Source: DASPKW01 sp038244055 (GTDB lineage Bacteria > Planctomycetota > Phycisphaerae > Tepidisphaerales > Tepidisphaeraceae). Taken from it: DNA of 37,148 bases. The notes below the pieces were generated by a model. That model searched no databases. It saw only the letters and a program-made list of their open reading frames with translations, and was not told the origin of the DNA. Both the position numbers and the translations under genes were made by a program. Below, in pieces: positions 8,074 to 16,631 of this stretch (within the stretch, counting starts at the first letter, position 1; the number at the start of each line of letters is the position of its first letter). The DNA lies in assembly GCA_038244055.1 (NCBI GenBank), contig JBBRTW010000010.1, positions 1 to 37,148 of the forward strand. The letters run 5' to 3'.

Positions 8074-8195
8074 CTGGGTGGCATGGGTAAGGCTCTAAGG
8101 CCTTACCCGTGTGAAGCTCCCAGCGCCCTCATCGCATCATAAAACATAACGCTATAAGACACGGGTAATGGAGTACCATTACCCATGCCACCCAG
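8074..8195. repeat. Two inverted copies of a GGGTAA hairpin repeat
   Basis: Copy 1 has the hairpin GGGTAAGGC-TCTAAG-GCCTTACCC at 8085-8108. Copy 2, in opposite orientation, has GGGTAATGG-AGTA-CCATTACCC at 8163-8184. The outer flanks form a perfect 17-bp inverted repeat, CTGGGTGGCATGGGTAA at 8074-8090 against 8179-8195. The pair fills the gap between two convergent genes, so it could end transcripts from both sides. A third copy lies after rpsG (26425-26459). Confidence 0.9.
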
Positions 8196-8208
8196 AGGAA
8201 TGTCAGAC

Positions 8209-9141
8209 TCACTGCGCTTTCACGCCTCGATAACAAACACAAACCCCAAACGTCAGCGCATGCTGCTCGACATTCGAAAACCCCGCCCCCCGCATCATCG
8301 CCGTCATCTGCTCCCGGCCAATGAAAGTGTTCACGCTTTCGGGGAGATATTTGTAAGCCCCGGTCTTGTCGCCGCTGATCATCGTGGCGGTAACGGGCAA
8401 CACCTTGCGGAAGTAGAAATTGTAAAGCCCCCGCAGGATGCGATTGGTCGGCAGTGAGAACTCGAGGATAATCAGCCGCCCGCCCGGCCGAAGCACGCTA
8501 TGGAATTCGCGAATCGCGGCTGCGGGATCGGAGACATTGCGGATGCCGAAGGCGATGGAAACAACATCGCAGCAGGCATCGGGCAGGGGGAGGGCGAGTG
8601 CGTCGCCGTTGATAAAGGGGATTCGATGTTGTCTTTCGGCGGCGAGCAATCGAGCGCGTTCGAGATCGCACGGAAAAAAAGGTTCGCCCGCTTTGCGATA
8701 GGCGATCGGCAGCATCTGAAACGTGAAGTCGATTCCGGTCACCTGGCCGACATCGGGGGATTCGAGCCGACGATGAGCAATGACGCGCTCCATCATCAGT
8801 TTGTTGTAGAATGCGAGCGTCAAATCCCCCGTCCCACACGCCACATCCACCACAACATCCGTCGGTTTAAGCTCCGCCAGCTTCACCGCCTTCCTCCGCC
8901 AGCTCTGATCCATCCACAAACTATGCAGCCGATTATTCAAATCGTAACTCGGCGCGATGGCCGCAAACATCTTCTGCACGCGCTGCCGCTTGTCCGTGGC
9001 GGTATGCGGGCTGACCAGAAGCTGGTCGTTCCAGACCGAATCGCGCGCCGGGCCGCCGTGGGCCGGTGTCGGCGCACCGGTAGGCGCTTCGGCGGATGGC
9101 GGGGGCGGCGTCGATGGCGGCGGTGGCGAAATCGGAGTCAT
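8209..9141 (-). CDS. ubiE: Demethylmenaquinone / ubiquinone C-methyltransferase (UbiE/MenG family)
   Basis: This SAM-dependent enzyme methylates the quinone ring in the last step of menaquinone synthesis (MenG role) or a step of ubiquinone synthesis. The 310-aa product shows the family start motif FAAIAPSYDLNNRLHSLWMDQSWRR, the SAM-binding loop VVVDVACGTGDLT, GIRNVSDPAAAIREFHSVLRPGG, and LEFSLPTN. The later segment GAYKYLPESVNTF fits the UbiE signature closely. Planctomycetes mainly use menaquinone, so the MenG activity is more likely. An extra N-terminal segment of about 35 residues is rich in proline (SPPPPSTPPPP) and precedes the domain. The start ATG at 9141 is divergent from the YfhO-type gene, whose longest frame would begin at the same CATG. 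Confidence 0.93.
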   Translation of the reverse strand: MTPISPPPPSTPPPPSAEAPTGAPTPAHGGPARDSVWNDQLLVSPHTATDKRQRVQKMFAAIAPSYDLNNRLHSLWMDQSWRRKAVKLAELKPTDVVVDVACGTGDLTLAFYNKLMMERVIAHRRLESPDVGQVTGIDFTFQMLPIAYRKAGEPFFPCDLERARLLAAERQHRIPFINGDALALPLPDACCDVVSIAFGIRNVSDPAAAIREFHSVLRPGGRLIILEFSLPTNRILRGLYNFYFRKVLPVTATMISGDKTGAYKYLPESVNTFIGREQMTAMMRGAGFSNVEQHALTFGVCVCYRGVKAQ

Positions 9142-9238
9142 GAGCGGGGGGATTATAGGGGAATCCTTGTTCGATATCGCGGGTCGTGCTAGGTTGGATT
9201 CGTGTTTGAGTCGAACGGAGGCGGCGCAGGCCGATAGT

Positions 9239-12200
9239 ATGGACGTGGAACCTCAATCAGAAGAGCCTTCGCCGAAGCCCCCCGCGCCGCCATTGCCCTA
9301 TTCGGATGTTCCGATGGCGGACCGAGGTGAAAGTTCTGAAAGTTCCGGGGAGGGCACCGTCGGCGCGGGTGAAACTCCCGGGGTGCCATGCCCTGACGAG
9401 CCGCCAACGGACGTCCCTTCGCCAACTCGCTCAATCGGATCGTCTGGGCATGCCCCCACCGCGCCAACCTCCCCTCCCACCGCGATGATCGAGTATGCGC
9501 CGCCCGCGACTCCGATTCCGTCGGGCACCGTCCCTGGCAGTTCGCTACCCGCACTCACCCCGCCCGCACCGCCCGATTCATTGCGGATGCGCGTATTGAG
9601 CATCCTCATCCTTGCCCTCGTCGCCTGTGCCGCCGTCGCCCACGGCTGGCGCGCCGGCCGGGTTTTCGTGCCCACCGATGCGCTCAAGCTGGCCGCGCCA
9701 TGGAAAGCGCCGACTCAGGAATATATCGCCAAAAACGAGCAGCTTCTCGATCAGACCGTGCAGTTCGTGCCTTGGATGAACTACACGATCGAGCGCTACA
9801 AAGAAAAGCAGATTCCCCTCTGGAATCCCTACGCGGGCATCGGCCAGCCGTTCCTCGCCAACGGACAGTCGGCCGTGTTCTATCCGACGGTCCTGCTGCA
9901 TTACTGGATGCCGGAGACATGGAGTTGGACTCTCAGTGCGGCGTTGCGCCTGTTCGTCGCCGGGCTGGGCCTGTGGGTGCTGGTCGGCCGATATGGATTG
10001 CGCGGCGGGCCGAGGCTGCTGGCGGGGATCGCGTTCATGATCTGCGGTTTCAACATCGTCTGGCTGAACCATCCGCAGATGAATGTGATGCCGCTCCTGC
10101 CATGGGCGGTGCTTGTGGTCGAGTTGCTGCTCGAGCGCGTAACGCTCCTGCGAATCATCGCCGGCTCGATCGTCTTCGCCCTGCAATTTCTCGGCGGACA
10201 TCCGGCCACCAGCGTTCACCTCTTGCTCACCTGCGGGCTGGTCGCGATAGGGCGGTTGATCTGGCCGGTGGGAACTGGATTGCGCGTGGGCATATCGCGT
10301 TGGCTCGGCGGCATCCTGAGCGCTGCGCTGGTGATCGTTCTTGGCTTCGCCCTGTCCGCCGTGCAATGGCTGCCGCTCATTGAATACGCCCAGCATTCCG
10401 GTGCGAAGATCGTCCGCGAGGATCGCCTCGCCGAGCAGCGCGAGAAGATCGCCTCCGCCCAGGGCGCGATGGGCAAAGTCATGGCCGAGGTGCGCATGAT
10501 GGATGCGCGGCACCTCGTCGGGTTGCTCTTCCCCTACGCCAACGGCTATGCCCCCGATGGAATTTCCCCCTTCGAGGCCATGCGCCAGGGGACTCATCTT
10601 CCCAATACCAACGAACTGGCGGCCGGCTTCGTGGGGACCATTCCACTCCTGCTGGCGGGCCTGGGCCTGCTCGGTTTCAGGCGGCGCGGCAGCGTAAAAC
10701 TGTGGTTCATCGTCGCATTGATCGCCGGCGCGATCGCCATCAAATTCCCCGGGATCGAAGATGGCGTCCGCCAGGTGCCCGCATTGAATGTCGCACAGAA
10801 CGCGCGGCTCCTGGGCGTGGTGGCCATGGCCCTGGCGATTTTCGCGGGATTCGGCTTACAGTCCTTGATGCAGCGAGTCGCCGAAGGCGGCGCGGTCGCG
10901 CGCCTGGGGCGAAATCTGAAATGGGCGGCCATCATCGTCGCCAGTCTGGCGATCATCGCCGCGGCGACGACTTTCTTCCTCAAAGGATGGATCATCCGCA
11001 CAGGCTATGAGCGCGCCGATGCGACTTACGACAAGGTCGCCCAGCATGAGAATTCCAAGGAAGTCATGCATCGGCAGGTCGATCGGGTCTATCCCGAGTT
11101 GCTTCTAACCAGCGCCCGGCTCCTCATCCCTGCCGCGATGTTGGCGGGGGCATGGCTCCTGTTGCGGCGGGCCCAGCGAGCGCGCGACCAGGCGGGGCAG
11201 GGGGAGCAGTTGAAATCGATCGCGCTTTCGCCCTGGCCATGGCTTGGCCTGGCGGCCGTCGATCTGCTCGCCTTCGCGATTCCCTACAATCCCGGGGCCG
11301 GCGCTGAGACCTATCCCGATCGCATCTCAACGACAACCCCCGCCATTCAGAAACTGCATGAACTGCCCCCGTACCGATTGGCCGGCACCTATCGAACGCT
11401 GATGCCCGAACTGGGCACCGCCTTCGGCCTGGCCGACCTCCGCTCCTACGATGCCCTCGCGCCCGAGCGCTATTATCTTTGGTGGGATCACGAAGGCATC
11501 GGCGATCTTCCCCCTGCCGCCCAAGGCTATCTCTCGCGCCTGGAAACCTACGATAAGCCGGCCTGGAAGCTCCTGAATTTTGGCTATCTCATCACCGGCT
11601 CCCGCCATCGCCGCCCGCCGGAAAATGAGTGGAAACTGGTCAATGAATCCGAGCTGATCAATGAATCCGAAGATGCCGCCATCTATCAGGCCGTCAACAT
11701 TCGCCCCCGCGCCTGGATCGCCGGCAAAGCTGAAGTGATGAATACAGTGGATGAAGTGCTCGATCGCGTCGCCAAGATGGATTTCAATCCCGATCAGCTC
11801 GTGCTGCTGGATGGCGATGTGCCGGCCAAGGTGGTGGCGAGTTCCATCGTTGCCACCCAGGCGCGGGTGGATTTCATCGCGCCAAAAAAGCCCGAGGATG
11901 ATCGCCCCGAGGTCGTGCGGATGCGCGTGACGGGGGCGGGCGGCGGCTGGCTGGTGCTGGCCGATAGTTTCACGCCGGGTTGGACGGCGACGATCGTCAA
12001 TGAATCCACCGGGGTGGGCCGGGATGAAACGATCTACCCGGCCTACGGCGCGCTGCGGGCCATTCCCCTCGCCAATACGGATCGAGGCGCCGCTTACATC
12101 GTCGAATTGCGCTATCGGCCGATGGGCTGGCGCGTCGGCGTGATGACCTCCGCGTTGGCGGGCGCGGTGCGGGTGTTGTTGATCGGCGCGGCCATATTCG

Positions 12201-12247
12201 GGCGGGTCTGGCCGCGCCGGAGCGTTTTGAATGAAGGTGTTTCATGA
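9239..12247 (+). CDS. YfhO-family polytopic membrane protein with proline-rich N-terminal tail
   Basis: About 1002 aa from the ATG at 9239. The first ~115 residues are a Pro/Ser/Glu-rich tail, presumably cytoplasmic. From about 120 to 530, 13 or so membrane helices are interleaved with family motifs: PTDALKLAAPW, VQFVPWMNYTIERYKEKQIPLWNPYAGIGQP, and ICGFNIVWLNHPQMNVMPLLPWAV. The C-terminal third is a soluble extracytoplasmic region (RLAGTYRTLMPELGTAFGL; GGWLVLADSFTPGWTATI), followed by a last helix near the C-terminus. YfhO proteins are linked to glycosylation of lipoteichoic acid or other surface polymers in Firmicutes; the substrate here is unknown. An in-frame ATG at 9140 is less likely because it overlaps the divergent ubiE start. 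The stop overlaps the next start as ATGA, indicating coupled translation. Confidence 0.87.
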   Translation: MDVEPQSEEPSPKPPAPPLPYSDVPMADRGESSESSGEGTVGAGETPGVPCPDEPPTDVPSPTRSIGSSGHAPTAPTSPPTAMIEYAPPATPIPSGTVPGSSLPALTPPAPPDSLRMRVLSILILALVACAAVAHGWRAGRVFVPTDALKLAAPWKAPTQEYIAKNEQLLDQTVQFVPWMNYTIERYKEKQIPLWNPYAGIGQPFLANGQSAVFYPTVLLHYWMPETWSWTLSAALRLFVAGLGLWVLVGRYGLRGGPRLLAGIAFMICGFNIVWLNHPQMNVMPLLPWAVLVVELLLERVTLLRIIAGSIVFALQFLGGHPATSVHLLLTCGLVAIGRLIWPVGTGLRVGISRWLGGILSAALVIVLGFALSAVQWLPLIEYAQHSGAKIVREDRLAEQREKIASAQGAMGKVMAEVRMMDARHLVGLLFPYANGYAPDGISPFEAMRQGTHLPNTNELAAGFVGTIPLLLAGLGLLGFRRRGSVKLWFIVALIAGAIAIKFPGIEDGVRQVPALNVAQNARLLGVVAMALAIFAGFGLQSLMQRVAEGGAVARLGRNLKWAAIIVASLAIIAAATTFFLKGWIIRTGYERADATYDKVAQHENSKEVMHRQVDRVYPELLLTSARLLIPAAMLAGAWLLLRRAQRARDQAGQGEQLKSIALSPWPWLGLAAVDLLAFAIPYNPGAGAETYPDRISTTTPAIQKLHELPPYRLAGTYRTLMPELGTAFGLADLRSYDALAPERYYLWWDHEGIGDLPPAAQGYLSRLETYDKPAWKLLNFGYLITGSRHRRPPENEWKLVNESELINESEDAAIYQAVNIRPRAWIAGKAEVMNTVDEVLDRVAKMDFNPDQLVLLDGDVPAKVVASSIVATQARVDFIAPKKPEDDRPEVVRMRVTGAGGGWLVLADSFTPGWTATIVNESTGVGRDETIYPAYGALRAIPLANTDRGAAYIVELRYRPMGWRVGVMTSALAGAVRVLLIGAAIFGRVWPRRSVLNEGVS

Positions 12248-13110
12248 AGGATTTGATCTGGATCAATGGCGAGATTATTCCGCTTTCCGAGGCGCGGGTG
12301 GGGGTGGAGGATCGCGGGTTTCAATTCGCCGATGGCGTGTATGAGGTCATTCGGCTTTACGACGGTCGCCCTTACACGCTGGATGGGCATCTTAATCGGC
12401 TGGATCGATCGGCCGGCGAGCTGCGAATTGATGTGCCGCTCGCGCGGCCCAAACTGCGCGGCGAAATCCTGCGCCTGATCGCGCAGACCGGCGTGGGCGA
12501 AGGGATGATCTATCTGCAACTGACGCGCGGCGTATCGCCGCGAAATCACCTGTTCCCCGTGCCCGGCCTGGTTCGTCCAACACTTTTATTTTACACGCGG
12601 ACGCTCCCCACGCTGGCGGCCATCGGCCAGGGCCCGGCCGTCAAATTGCATACCCACCCCGATGACCGCTGGCGCCGCTGCTGGGTCAAATCGACCGCGC
12701 TGCTGGCCAACGTGCTGGCCAAAAACGCCGCCGTCGACGCCGGTGCCGACGAGGCCGTCTTCGTCGATGAAGGCTACGTCAGCGAATGCTCGGCCAGCAA
12801 TCTGATCGCGGTCATCCGCGGCAAAATGGTGACCCATCCGGTCGGCCCCAAGGTGCTCCCCGGAATCACCCGCGCGGAATTGATGGAGTGCGCCCGCCAA
12901 CTCGATATCGCCGTCGAAGAGCGGCCAATGACCATCGATGAAGCCAAGGAAGCCGATGAAGTGTTCATCACCAGCACGACCCGGGAAATCTCGCCAGTCT
13001 CGCACTGGGACGGGAATCCATTGCCCGGCCAGGTTCACGGACCGGTGACCACGCGGCTGCATCGGGCGCTGCGGGAGCGGATTGCGGTGGATGTTGGGCA
13101 GAAGGGTTGA
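12244..13110 (+). CDS. dat: D-alanine (D-amino acid) aminotransferase, class IV PLP enzyme
   Basis: Dat interconverts D-alanine and 2-oxoglutarate with pyruvate and D-glutamate, feeding cell-wall precursors. The 288-aa product follows Bacillus Dat almost motif for motif: EDRGFQFADGVYEVIRLYDG, GMIYLQLTRGVSPRNHLFP, RRCWVKSTALLANVLAK (PLP-binding Lys in WVKS), YVSECSASN (the Glu that contacts the PLP pyridine nitrogen), GITRAELMECA and EVFITSTTREISPV. The length matches the family. It begins on the stop of the YfhO-type gene (ATGA), so the two are co-translated, which ties this enzyme to envelope biogenesis. A branched-chain aminotransferase or 4-amino-4-deoxychorismate lyase role is less likely given the closeness to Dat. 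Confidence 0.92.
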   Translation: MKDLIWINGEIIPLSEARVGVEDRGFQFADGVYEVIRLYDGRPYTLDGHLNRLDRSAGELRIDVPLARPKLRGEILRLIAQTGVGEGMIYLQLTRGVSPRNHLFPVPGLVRPTLLFYTRTLPTLAAIGQGPAVKLHTHPDDRWRRCWVKSTALLANVLAKNAAVDAGADEAVFVDEGYVSECSASNLIAVIRGKMVTHPVGPKVLPGITRAELMECARQLDIAVEERPMTIDEAKEADEVFITSTTREISPVSHWDGNPLPGQVHGPVTTRLHRALRERIAVDVGQKG

Positions 13111-13115
13111 ATCAG

Positions 13116-13616
13116 ATGATGCCGACACGTTCCTACGATCCCAAACGAGATATTTCGAGCGCATTCCTCGACCGTGTGGGAGACTGGATCGACAGAGGTG
13201 GCGAAGTGCTTATCGTTTTGCGGTATCTATGTGCCGCCGGAGCAAAAGATTTCACGCTTTGCGGGTCACGGGCAGAGTTGAAAGCATTGGTTGATTGGGC
13301 AGCGGTCGGCACCGATATTGAAGTATTTCGGGACCGCCAATTGCCATTGCGTGGTAAGGTCAGCGACCAGTTCATCGCTACGATCTTGGATGCTATTCCG
13401 CTAGGCGAGGAATACCTCGTGGTGACGCTCGAAAAGCATTCAGGTCGGCCGGTGAGCAGGATTAGCCTATTCGGCAACGATCGAAAAGACCTTGTCGATT
13501 CCATCAGGGAGTTGATGGGACAAGAGGTGGCGTGTGGTGTTTGCCCAAATTTTATCGTCGCTGATCATGAGGGTCTGATTTCGGCAGCGAAGGGTGGCAT
13601 TGACGGTCCGCGCTAA
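13116..13616 (+). CDS. Uncharacterised small cytoplasmic protein
   Basis: A 166-aa product from the ATG at 13116, with AGAAGGG 9 nt upstream; a TTG at 13107 is possible but has no room for a ribosome site. No signal peptide or membrane helix is seen. The sequence looks like a mixed alpha/beta fold (GEVLIVLRYLCAAGAKDFTLCGSRAEL; EEYLVVTLEKHSGRPVSRISLFGNDRKDL). I do not recognise a family. Base use differs from the neighbours: many AT-rich third positions (TTG, GAT, ATT, TTT) and visibly lower GC than dat just before it. That suggests a more recent arrival. It follows dat by only 5 nt, so it is probably read from the same transcript. Confidence 0.65.
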   Translation: MMPTRSYDPKRDISSAFLDRVGDWIDRGGEVLIVLRYLCAAGAKDFTLCGSRAELKALVDWAAVGTDIEVFRDRQLPLRGKVSDQFIATILDAIPLGEEYLVVTLEKHSGRPVSRISLFGNDRKDLVDSIRELMGQEVACGVCPNFIVADHEGLISAAKGGIDGPR

Positions 13617-13626
13617 CGTTCTGGCT

Positions 13627-13824
13627 TCACATCCGCGACTCCCTCTCCAACTCATCGAAATCCTCATCCCCCGCCTTGATATCGTTCAGCAGATCCACGA
13701 AATCCGCATCATCGAGCTCATACCACTCCGGCACCGCCCCCACCGCCAGCCCCCGGCGCGCGGCGAGTTTCTCAATCACCTGACGCTTCAAGTCCGGATC
13801 GAGGATTTCGCGAATGCGGATCAT
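13627..13824 (-). CDS. Small acidic protein of unknown function
   Basis: A 65-aa product from the ATG at 13824 (MIRIREILDPDLKRQVIEKL...). It has a basic helical N-terminal half, then a very acidic C-terminal half (WYELDDADFVDLLNDIKAGDEDFDELE). The frame stays open upstream to 13962, but that extension looks like non-coding sequence and has no better start. It is convergent with the preceding gene, with a 10-nt gap between the stops. The charge split resembles small regulatory or chaperone-like proteins, but no family is recognised. Coding status is likely from its amino-acid make-up but not certain. Confidence 0.55.
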   Translation of the reverse strand: MIRIREILDPDLKRQVIEKLAARRGLAVGAVPEWYELDDADFVDLLNDIKAGDEDFDELERESRM

Positions 13825-14021
13825 CCCCCGATTGTACGCCGATTTTCCGCGACATCCCATTTCAAAATGGTTAGACTTTCCTGCGATGCAACTTTCGCCC
13901 GGCGAAATGCGTCCAATCGGTTGTACGGGCCGGCGGAAGATTCGGCCCGTTGTGCGATGCACCCATTGAGCGATGGCCCGCCGAGGTGCGGGCTCGAAAC
14001 CAATTCACTCCAGGAGCGCCC

Positions 14022-14594
14022 ATGACCGCGCGATTTTCCAGTCTGCTGTCGATCCTCGCCCTTAGCCTGATCTCGCATGTCGCCAGTGCGGATGTCGGCC
14101 CCGGCCCGCGTCCGCGCCCGCCGATTCGCCCGCCGGTCGTGCGCGATGACGCGAAGGTGAATGTCTACATCGCCGATGGCAACAGCATTCGTTTGCGCAT
14201 CCCGGCCAAGATGCTCAATGTCCCCGCCGTCCCCAAGCCGGCCGATGCCCCGCGCTCCGAAGCCCTGCCGACCATCATCATCGGCACCGCCCTGGCGGCC
14301 GCCATCACCCTCGGCGGAATGCGCCTGGTCTCGCGCCGGCGCGTCTCGGGGCGCATGCTTGCGCTCGTACTCGGCGCGGGTGTCGCGGTCGTTGCGGCCA
14401 GCACCGCATGGGCTAACAAAGCGCCCCCCTTCATCGAACGCCCCATCAAGCCCGAACCCGCCAAGCCCGAACCCGCCAAGGCCGATGCCGTGGCGACGTT
14501 CCCCATCACCATCGAATTGACCGATGGCGATGTGGCCGAAATGACCCTCAGCGCCGACCAACTCGCCAAACTCGCGCCCAAGGCCAATAAGTAA
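14022..14594 (+). CDS. Secreted or membrane-anchored small protein, unknown
   Basis: A 190-aa product from the ATG at 14022, with a clean ribosome site AGGAG 5 nt upstream. A signal peptide (MTARFSSLLSILALSLISHVASA) is followed by a Pro/Arg-rich stretch (GPGPRPRPPIRPP), a short beta region (KVNVYIADGNSIRLRIP) and two hydrophobic segments (about 83-98 and 111-128). A proline-charged linker (KPEPAKPEPAK) and a final acidic beta-like segment (ITIELTDGDVAEMTLSADQL) close it. The first and last beta segments resemble each other in pattern (ADGNSIRLRIPAKML; TDGDVAEMTLSADQL), hinting at an internal duplication. No known family is recognised. Confidence 0.65.
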   Translation: MTARFSSLLSILALSLISHVASADVGPGPRPRPPIRPPVVRDDAKVNVYIADGNSIRLRIPAKMLNVPAVPKPADAPRSEALPTIIIGTALAAAITLGGMRLVSRRRVSGRMLALVLGAGVAVVAASTAWANKAPPFIERPIKPEPAKPEPAKADAVATFPITIELTDGDVAEMTLSADQLAKLAPKANK

Positions 14595-14777
14595 AGCTCT
14601 GGACCATCAAGGAGTTGCGCTCGTCACAGCACCATGCCCGCGCGCTCCCGCCCCTGCCGGGCGCTGCGCCATCTGTAAGATTCGCGCAGCCGGCCGTAAC
14701 TCTCCCCGGATGATGCGACGTCGATGTCGGCGTCGCGGGCATCCGAATTACGGTTCGTTTCCCGAAAGGATTTTTGT

Positions 14778-15320
14778 ATGAACGTGCAAGTACGGCGGAT
14801 GGTGTCGGCGCCGGCGCTGGTGTTGGCGGCCCTGATGATGTTGTCGTGGCGCGCCGCGGCGGTGAGTGCGGATGATGCCGCGCCGGCCAATGCGGCCAAC
14901 TCCGGGCCTCAGGCGGTGCAATGGAGCAACAAGGTCTACCAGGCGTTCCAGCAAGCCTGCCGCGAGAAAAAGCCCCTGGTCGTTTACTTCCACAGCGTCG
15001 GCGAGTGCAAGCACTGCACCCGCCTTGAGACCGAAACGCTGACTGCCCCCTCCTTCCATGTCCTGGCCGACCGCGCGGTGTTCGTCCGCATCAGCATGAA
15101 TGATGAGGATGAGAAGGGCAACGTGCGGCAACTGATGAACCAACTGGGCGTCGAGAGCGTCCCCTTCATCACGGTGCTGGACCCGTCCCCCAGCCAGATC
15201 GTCGAGCGCGGCCACGTCCTGGGCTACTTCCCCGCCGAGGCGTTCGTTCCGAAGATTCAGGCCCTTCTCGACCTGCCCCGTCCCGCTGACTTGGCGCTGA
15301 CGACGCCTGCGAAGCGATAG
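14778..15320 (+). CDS. Secreted thioredoxin-like protein with CKHC active site
   Basis: A 180-aa product. The ATG at 14778 has GAAAGGA 7 nt upstream. An N-terminal signal or anchor helix (APALVLAALMMLSW) ends near VSADD. The thioredoxin-fold domain begins with QAFQQACREKKPLVVYFHSVGECKHCTRLETETL. C77-K-H-C80 is the redox pair, and the expected cis-proline lies in GVESVPFITVLD. This resembles the thioredoxin_7/DUF255-like group rather than classical TrxA and should act in the periplasm. The next genes on the same strand encode membrane proteins and a flavoprotein of the pyridine-nucleotide disulfide reductase fold. A shared redox role is possible but only inferred. A long hairpin (15326-15394) follows the stop. 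Confidence 0.82.
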   Translation: MNVQVRRMVSAPALVLAALMMLSWRAAAVSADDAAPANAANSGPQAVQWSNKVYQAFQQACREKKPLVVYFHSVGECKHCTRLETETLTAPSFHVLADRAVFVRISMNDEDEKGNVRQLMNQLGVESVPFITVLDPSPSQIVERGHVLGYFPAEAFVPKIQALLDLPRPADLALTTPAKR

Positions 15321-15325
15321 CATTG

Positions 15326-15394
15326 CGATCCAGCGCCGCGTCGTCGCCGCAGTCTCCAATACGGCGGTGGCGACGCGGCCGGGTCGCTGGATCG
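15326..15394. terminator. Long imperfect hairpin after the thioredoxin-like gene
   Basis: The outer arms CGATCCAGCG (15326-15335) and CGCTGGATCG (15385-15394) pair perfectly. The inner arms CCGCGTCGTCGCCG and CGGTGGCGACGCGG pair except at two transition positions that would form G-U or A-C pairs. A 5-6 nt bulge lies on the right arm, and the loop is about 11 nt. There is no U-tract, so it may be a structural or repeat element rather than an intrinsic terminator. Confidence 0.5.
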
Positions 15395-15438
15395 ATAAGG
15401 TTTCAGCCGCGAAGTTTGTCTGTTTGCTGAGATGTCGA

Positions 15439-16479
15439 ATGTCCAATGCCTCCCCATCGATGACGCTCGTCGCCCCGCATGGCCGGCCAGTCAGCCCTTC
15501 GCTCGACGGGCGCGCCCGCCTCTTCGCCATCACCTGCATCGCCGTCGCTCTCCTCGCCGCCGCGCTGGCGGGTTTGGTGCCCCTGGGCTTCTCCATCGTC
15601 ACCGTCTTCCTCTTCGCCGGCCCGCACAATTATCTGGAGTTCCGCTACTTCCTCACCCGCATGCCCGCCCATTGGGGACCGATGCGCCGCTTCTTCGGAA
15701 TCGGCATCGGCGGCGTCTTTGTGCTTACCGCCCTCTTCATTCTCATGCCCATCCTCGGCCGGCGCATGGATTGGGACACGCGCACCTGGCTCAACGCCTC
15801 GGCCGCCTGGAATAGTCTCCTGATTCTCTGGGTCGCGCTGCTCGCGCAAATCCATTTCGCGGATCGCCGCCCCGCCATCGCCGCGTGGTCAATGCCGGTC
15901 GGCCTTCTCGGGGTCGCGATCGCATGGGCCGCCCCGCAGGCCTGGGACCTCGCTCTCGTCTACCTCCATCCGCTGGTCGCCCTCTGGTTTCTCGATCGTG
16001 AACTCGGCCGGCGCAAGCCGAACTGGCGGCCGATCTACCGCGCCTGCCTGATGATTATTCCCCTCCTCCTCGCCCTGATCTGGTGGCGTCTGCACGATGC
16101 CCCCATGCTGGCCGGGCAGGATATGCTCTCGATGCGGATCACCCGCCACGCCGGCGCGGAAATTCTGACCGGCGTCTCCCCGCGTGCCCTGGTGGCAACC
16201 CACACCTTCCTCGAAATGCTGCATTACGGCGTGTGGATCATCGCGATCCCGCTGGTCAGCCTGCGTGTCGCCCCGTGGAAACTCGGCACCGCCCCGCTGG
16301 TGCGAAGATCGCGCCCCTGGCGCATCACCGTCATCGCCACCTTCGCCGCCGGCGCGCTCGTCGTTCTCACTCTCTGGGGCGGTTTCATCGCCGATTATCC
16401 CCTGACCCGCGATATTTATTTCACCGTCGCCATCGCCCACGTCCTGGCCGAAGCGCCGTTCCTGCTGCGAACGTTCTAG
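15439..16479 (+). CDS. Uncharacterised polytopic membrane protein with intramembrane His residues
   Basis: A 346-aa product with about 8-9 membrane helices. His, Glu and Arg sit in or next to helices: FAGPHNYLEFRYFLTRMPAHWG, LVYLHPLVALWFLDRELG, HTFLEMLHYGVWI and VAIAHVLAEAPFLLR. Such spacing suggests a metal- or cofactor-binding membrane enzyme, but I cannot name a family. The start at ATG 15439 (MSNASPSM) is chosen because the upstream frame covers the hairpin after the thioredoxin-like gene; no strong ribosome site is visible. It is followed after 152 nt, which contain a variant of repeat A, by another small membrane protein on the same strand. Confidence 0.7.
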   Translation: MSNASPSMTLVAPHGRPVSPSLDGRARLFAITCIAVALLAAALAGLVPLGFSIVTVFLFAGPHNYLEFRYFLTRMPAHWGPMRRFFGIGIGGVFVLTALFILMPILGRRMDWDTRTWLNASAAWNSLLILWVALLAQIHFADRRPAIAAWSMPVGLLGVAIAWAAPQAWDLALVYLHPLVALWFLDRELGRRKPNWRPIYRACLMIIPLLLALIWWRLHDAPMLAGQDMLSMRITRHAGAEILTGVSPRALVATHTFLEMLHYGVWIIAIPLVSLRVAPWKLGTAPLVRRSRPWRITVIATFAAGALVVLTLWGGFIADYPLTRDIYFTVAIAHVLAEAPFLLRTF

Positions 16480-16521
16480 TTCCCTCCGGCACCCCGAAAA
16501 GGCGGGCGATGGCAAACGTCA

Positions 16522-16563
16522 ACTCCCTCTCCTGTACTCGGTGTACAGCCCGGGGGTGAGGGC
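16522..16563 (+). repeat. Variant copy of dispersed repeat A
   Basis: It begins ACTCCCTCTCCTGTACTCGG, like the full copies, and ends CGGGGGTGAGGGC. The right arm of the stem is replaced so that a different hairpin forms (CTGTAC-TCGGT-GTACAG). The flank GGGCGAACGT is shared with the copy at 32383-32425 but not with the one at 564-606. It lies between two membrane-protein genes on the plus strand. Confidence 0.75.
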
Positions 16564-16631
16564 GAACGTCAAACTGCGCCAACCGCCCTGAACTCGTCAA
16601 CAGCCCAGTTGAATTCGGACATTCCAACGCC

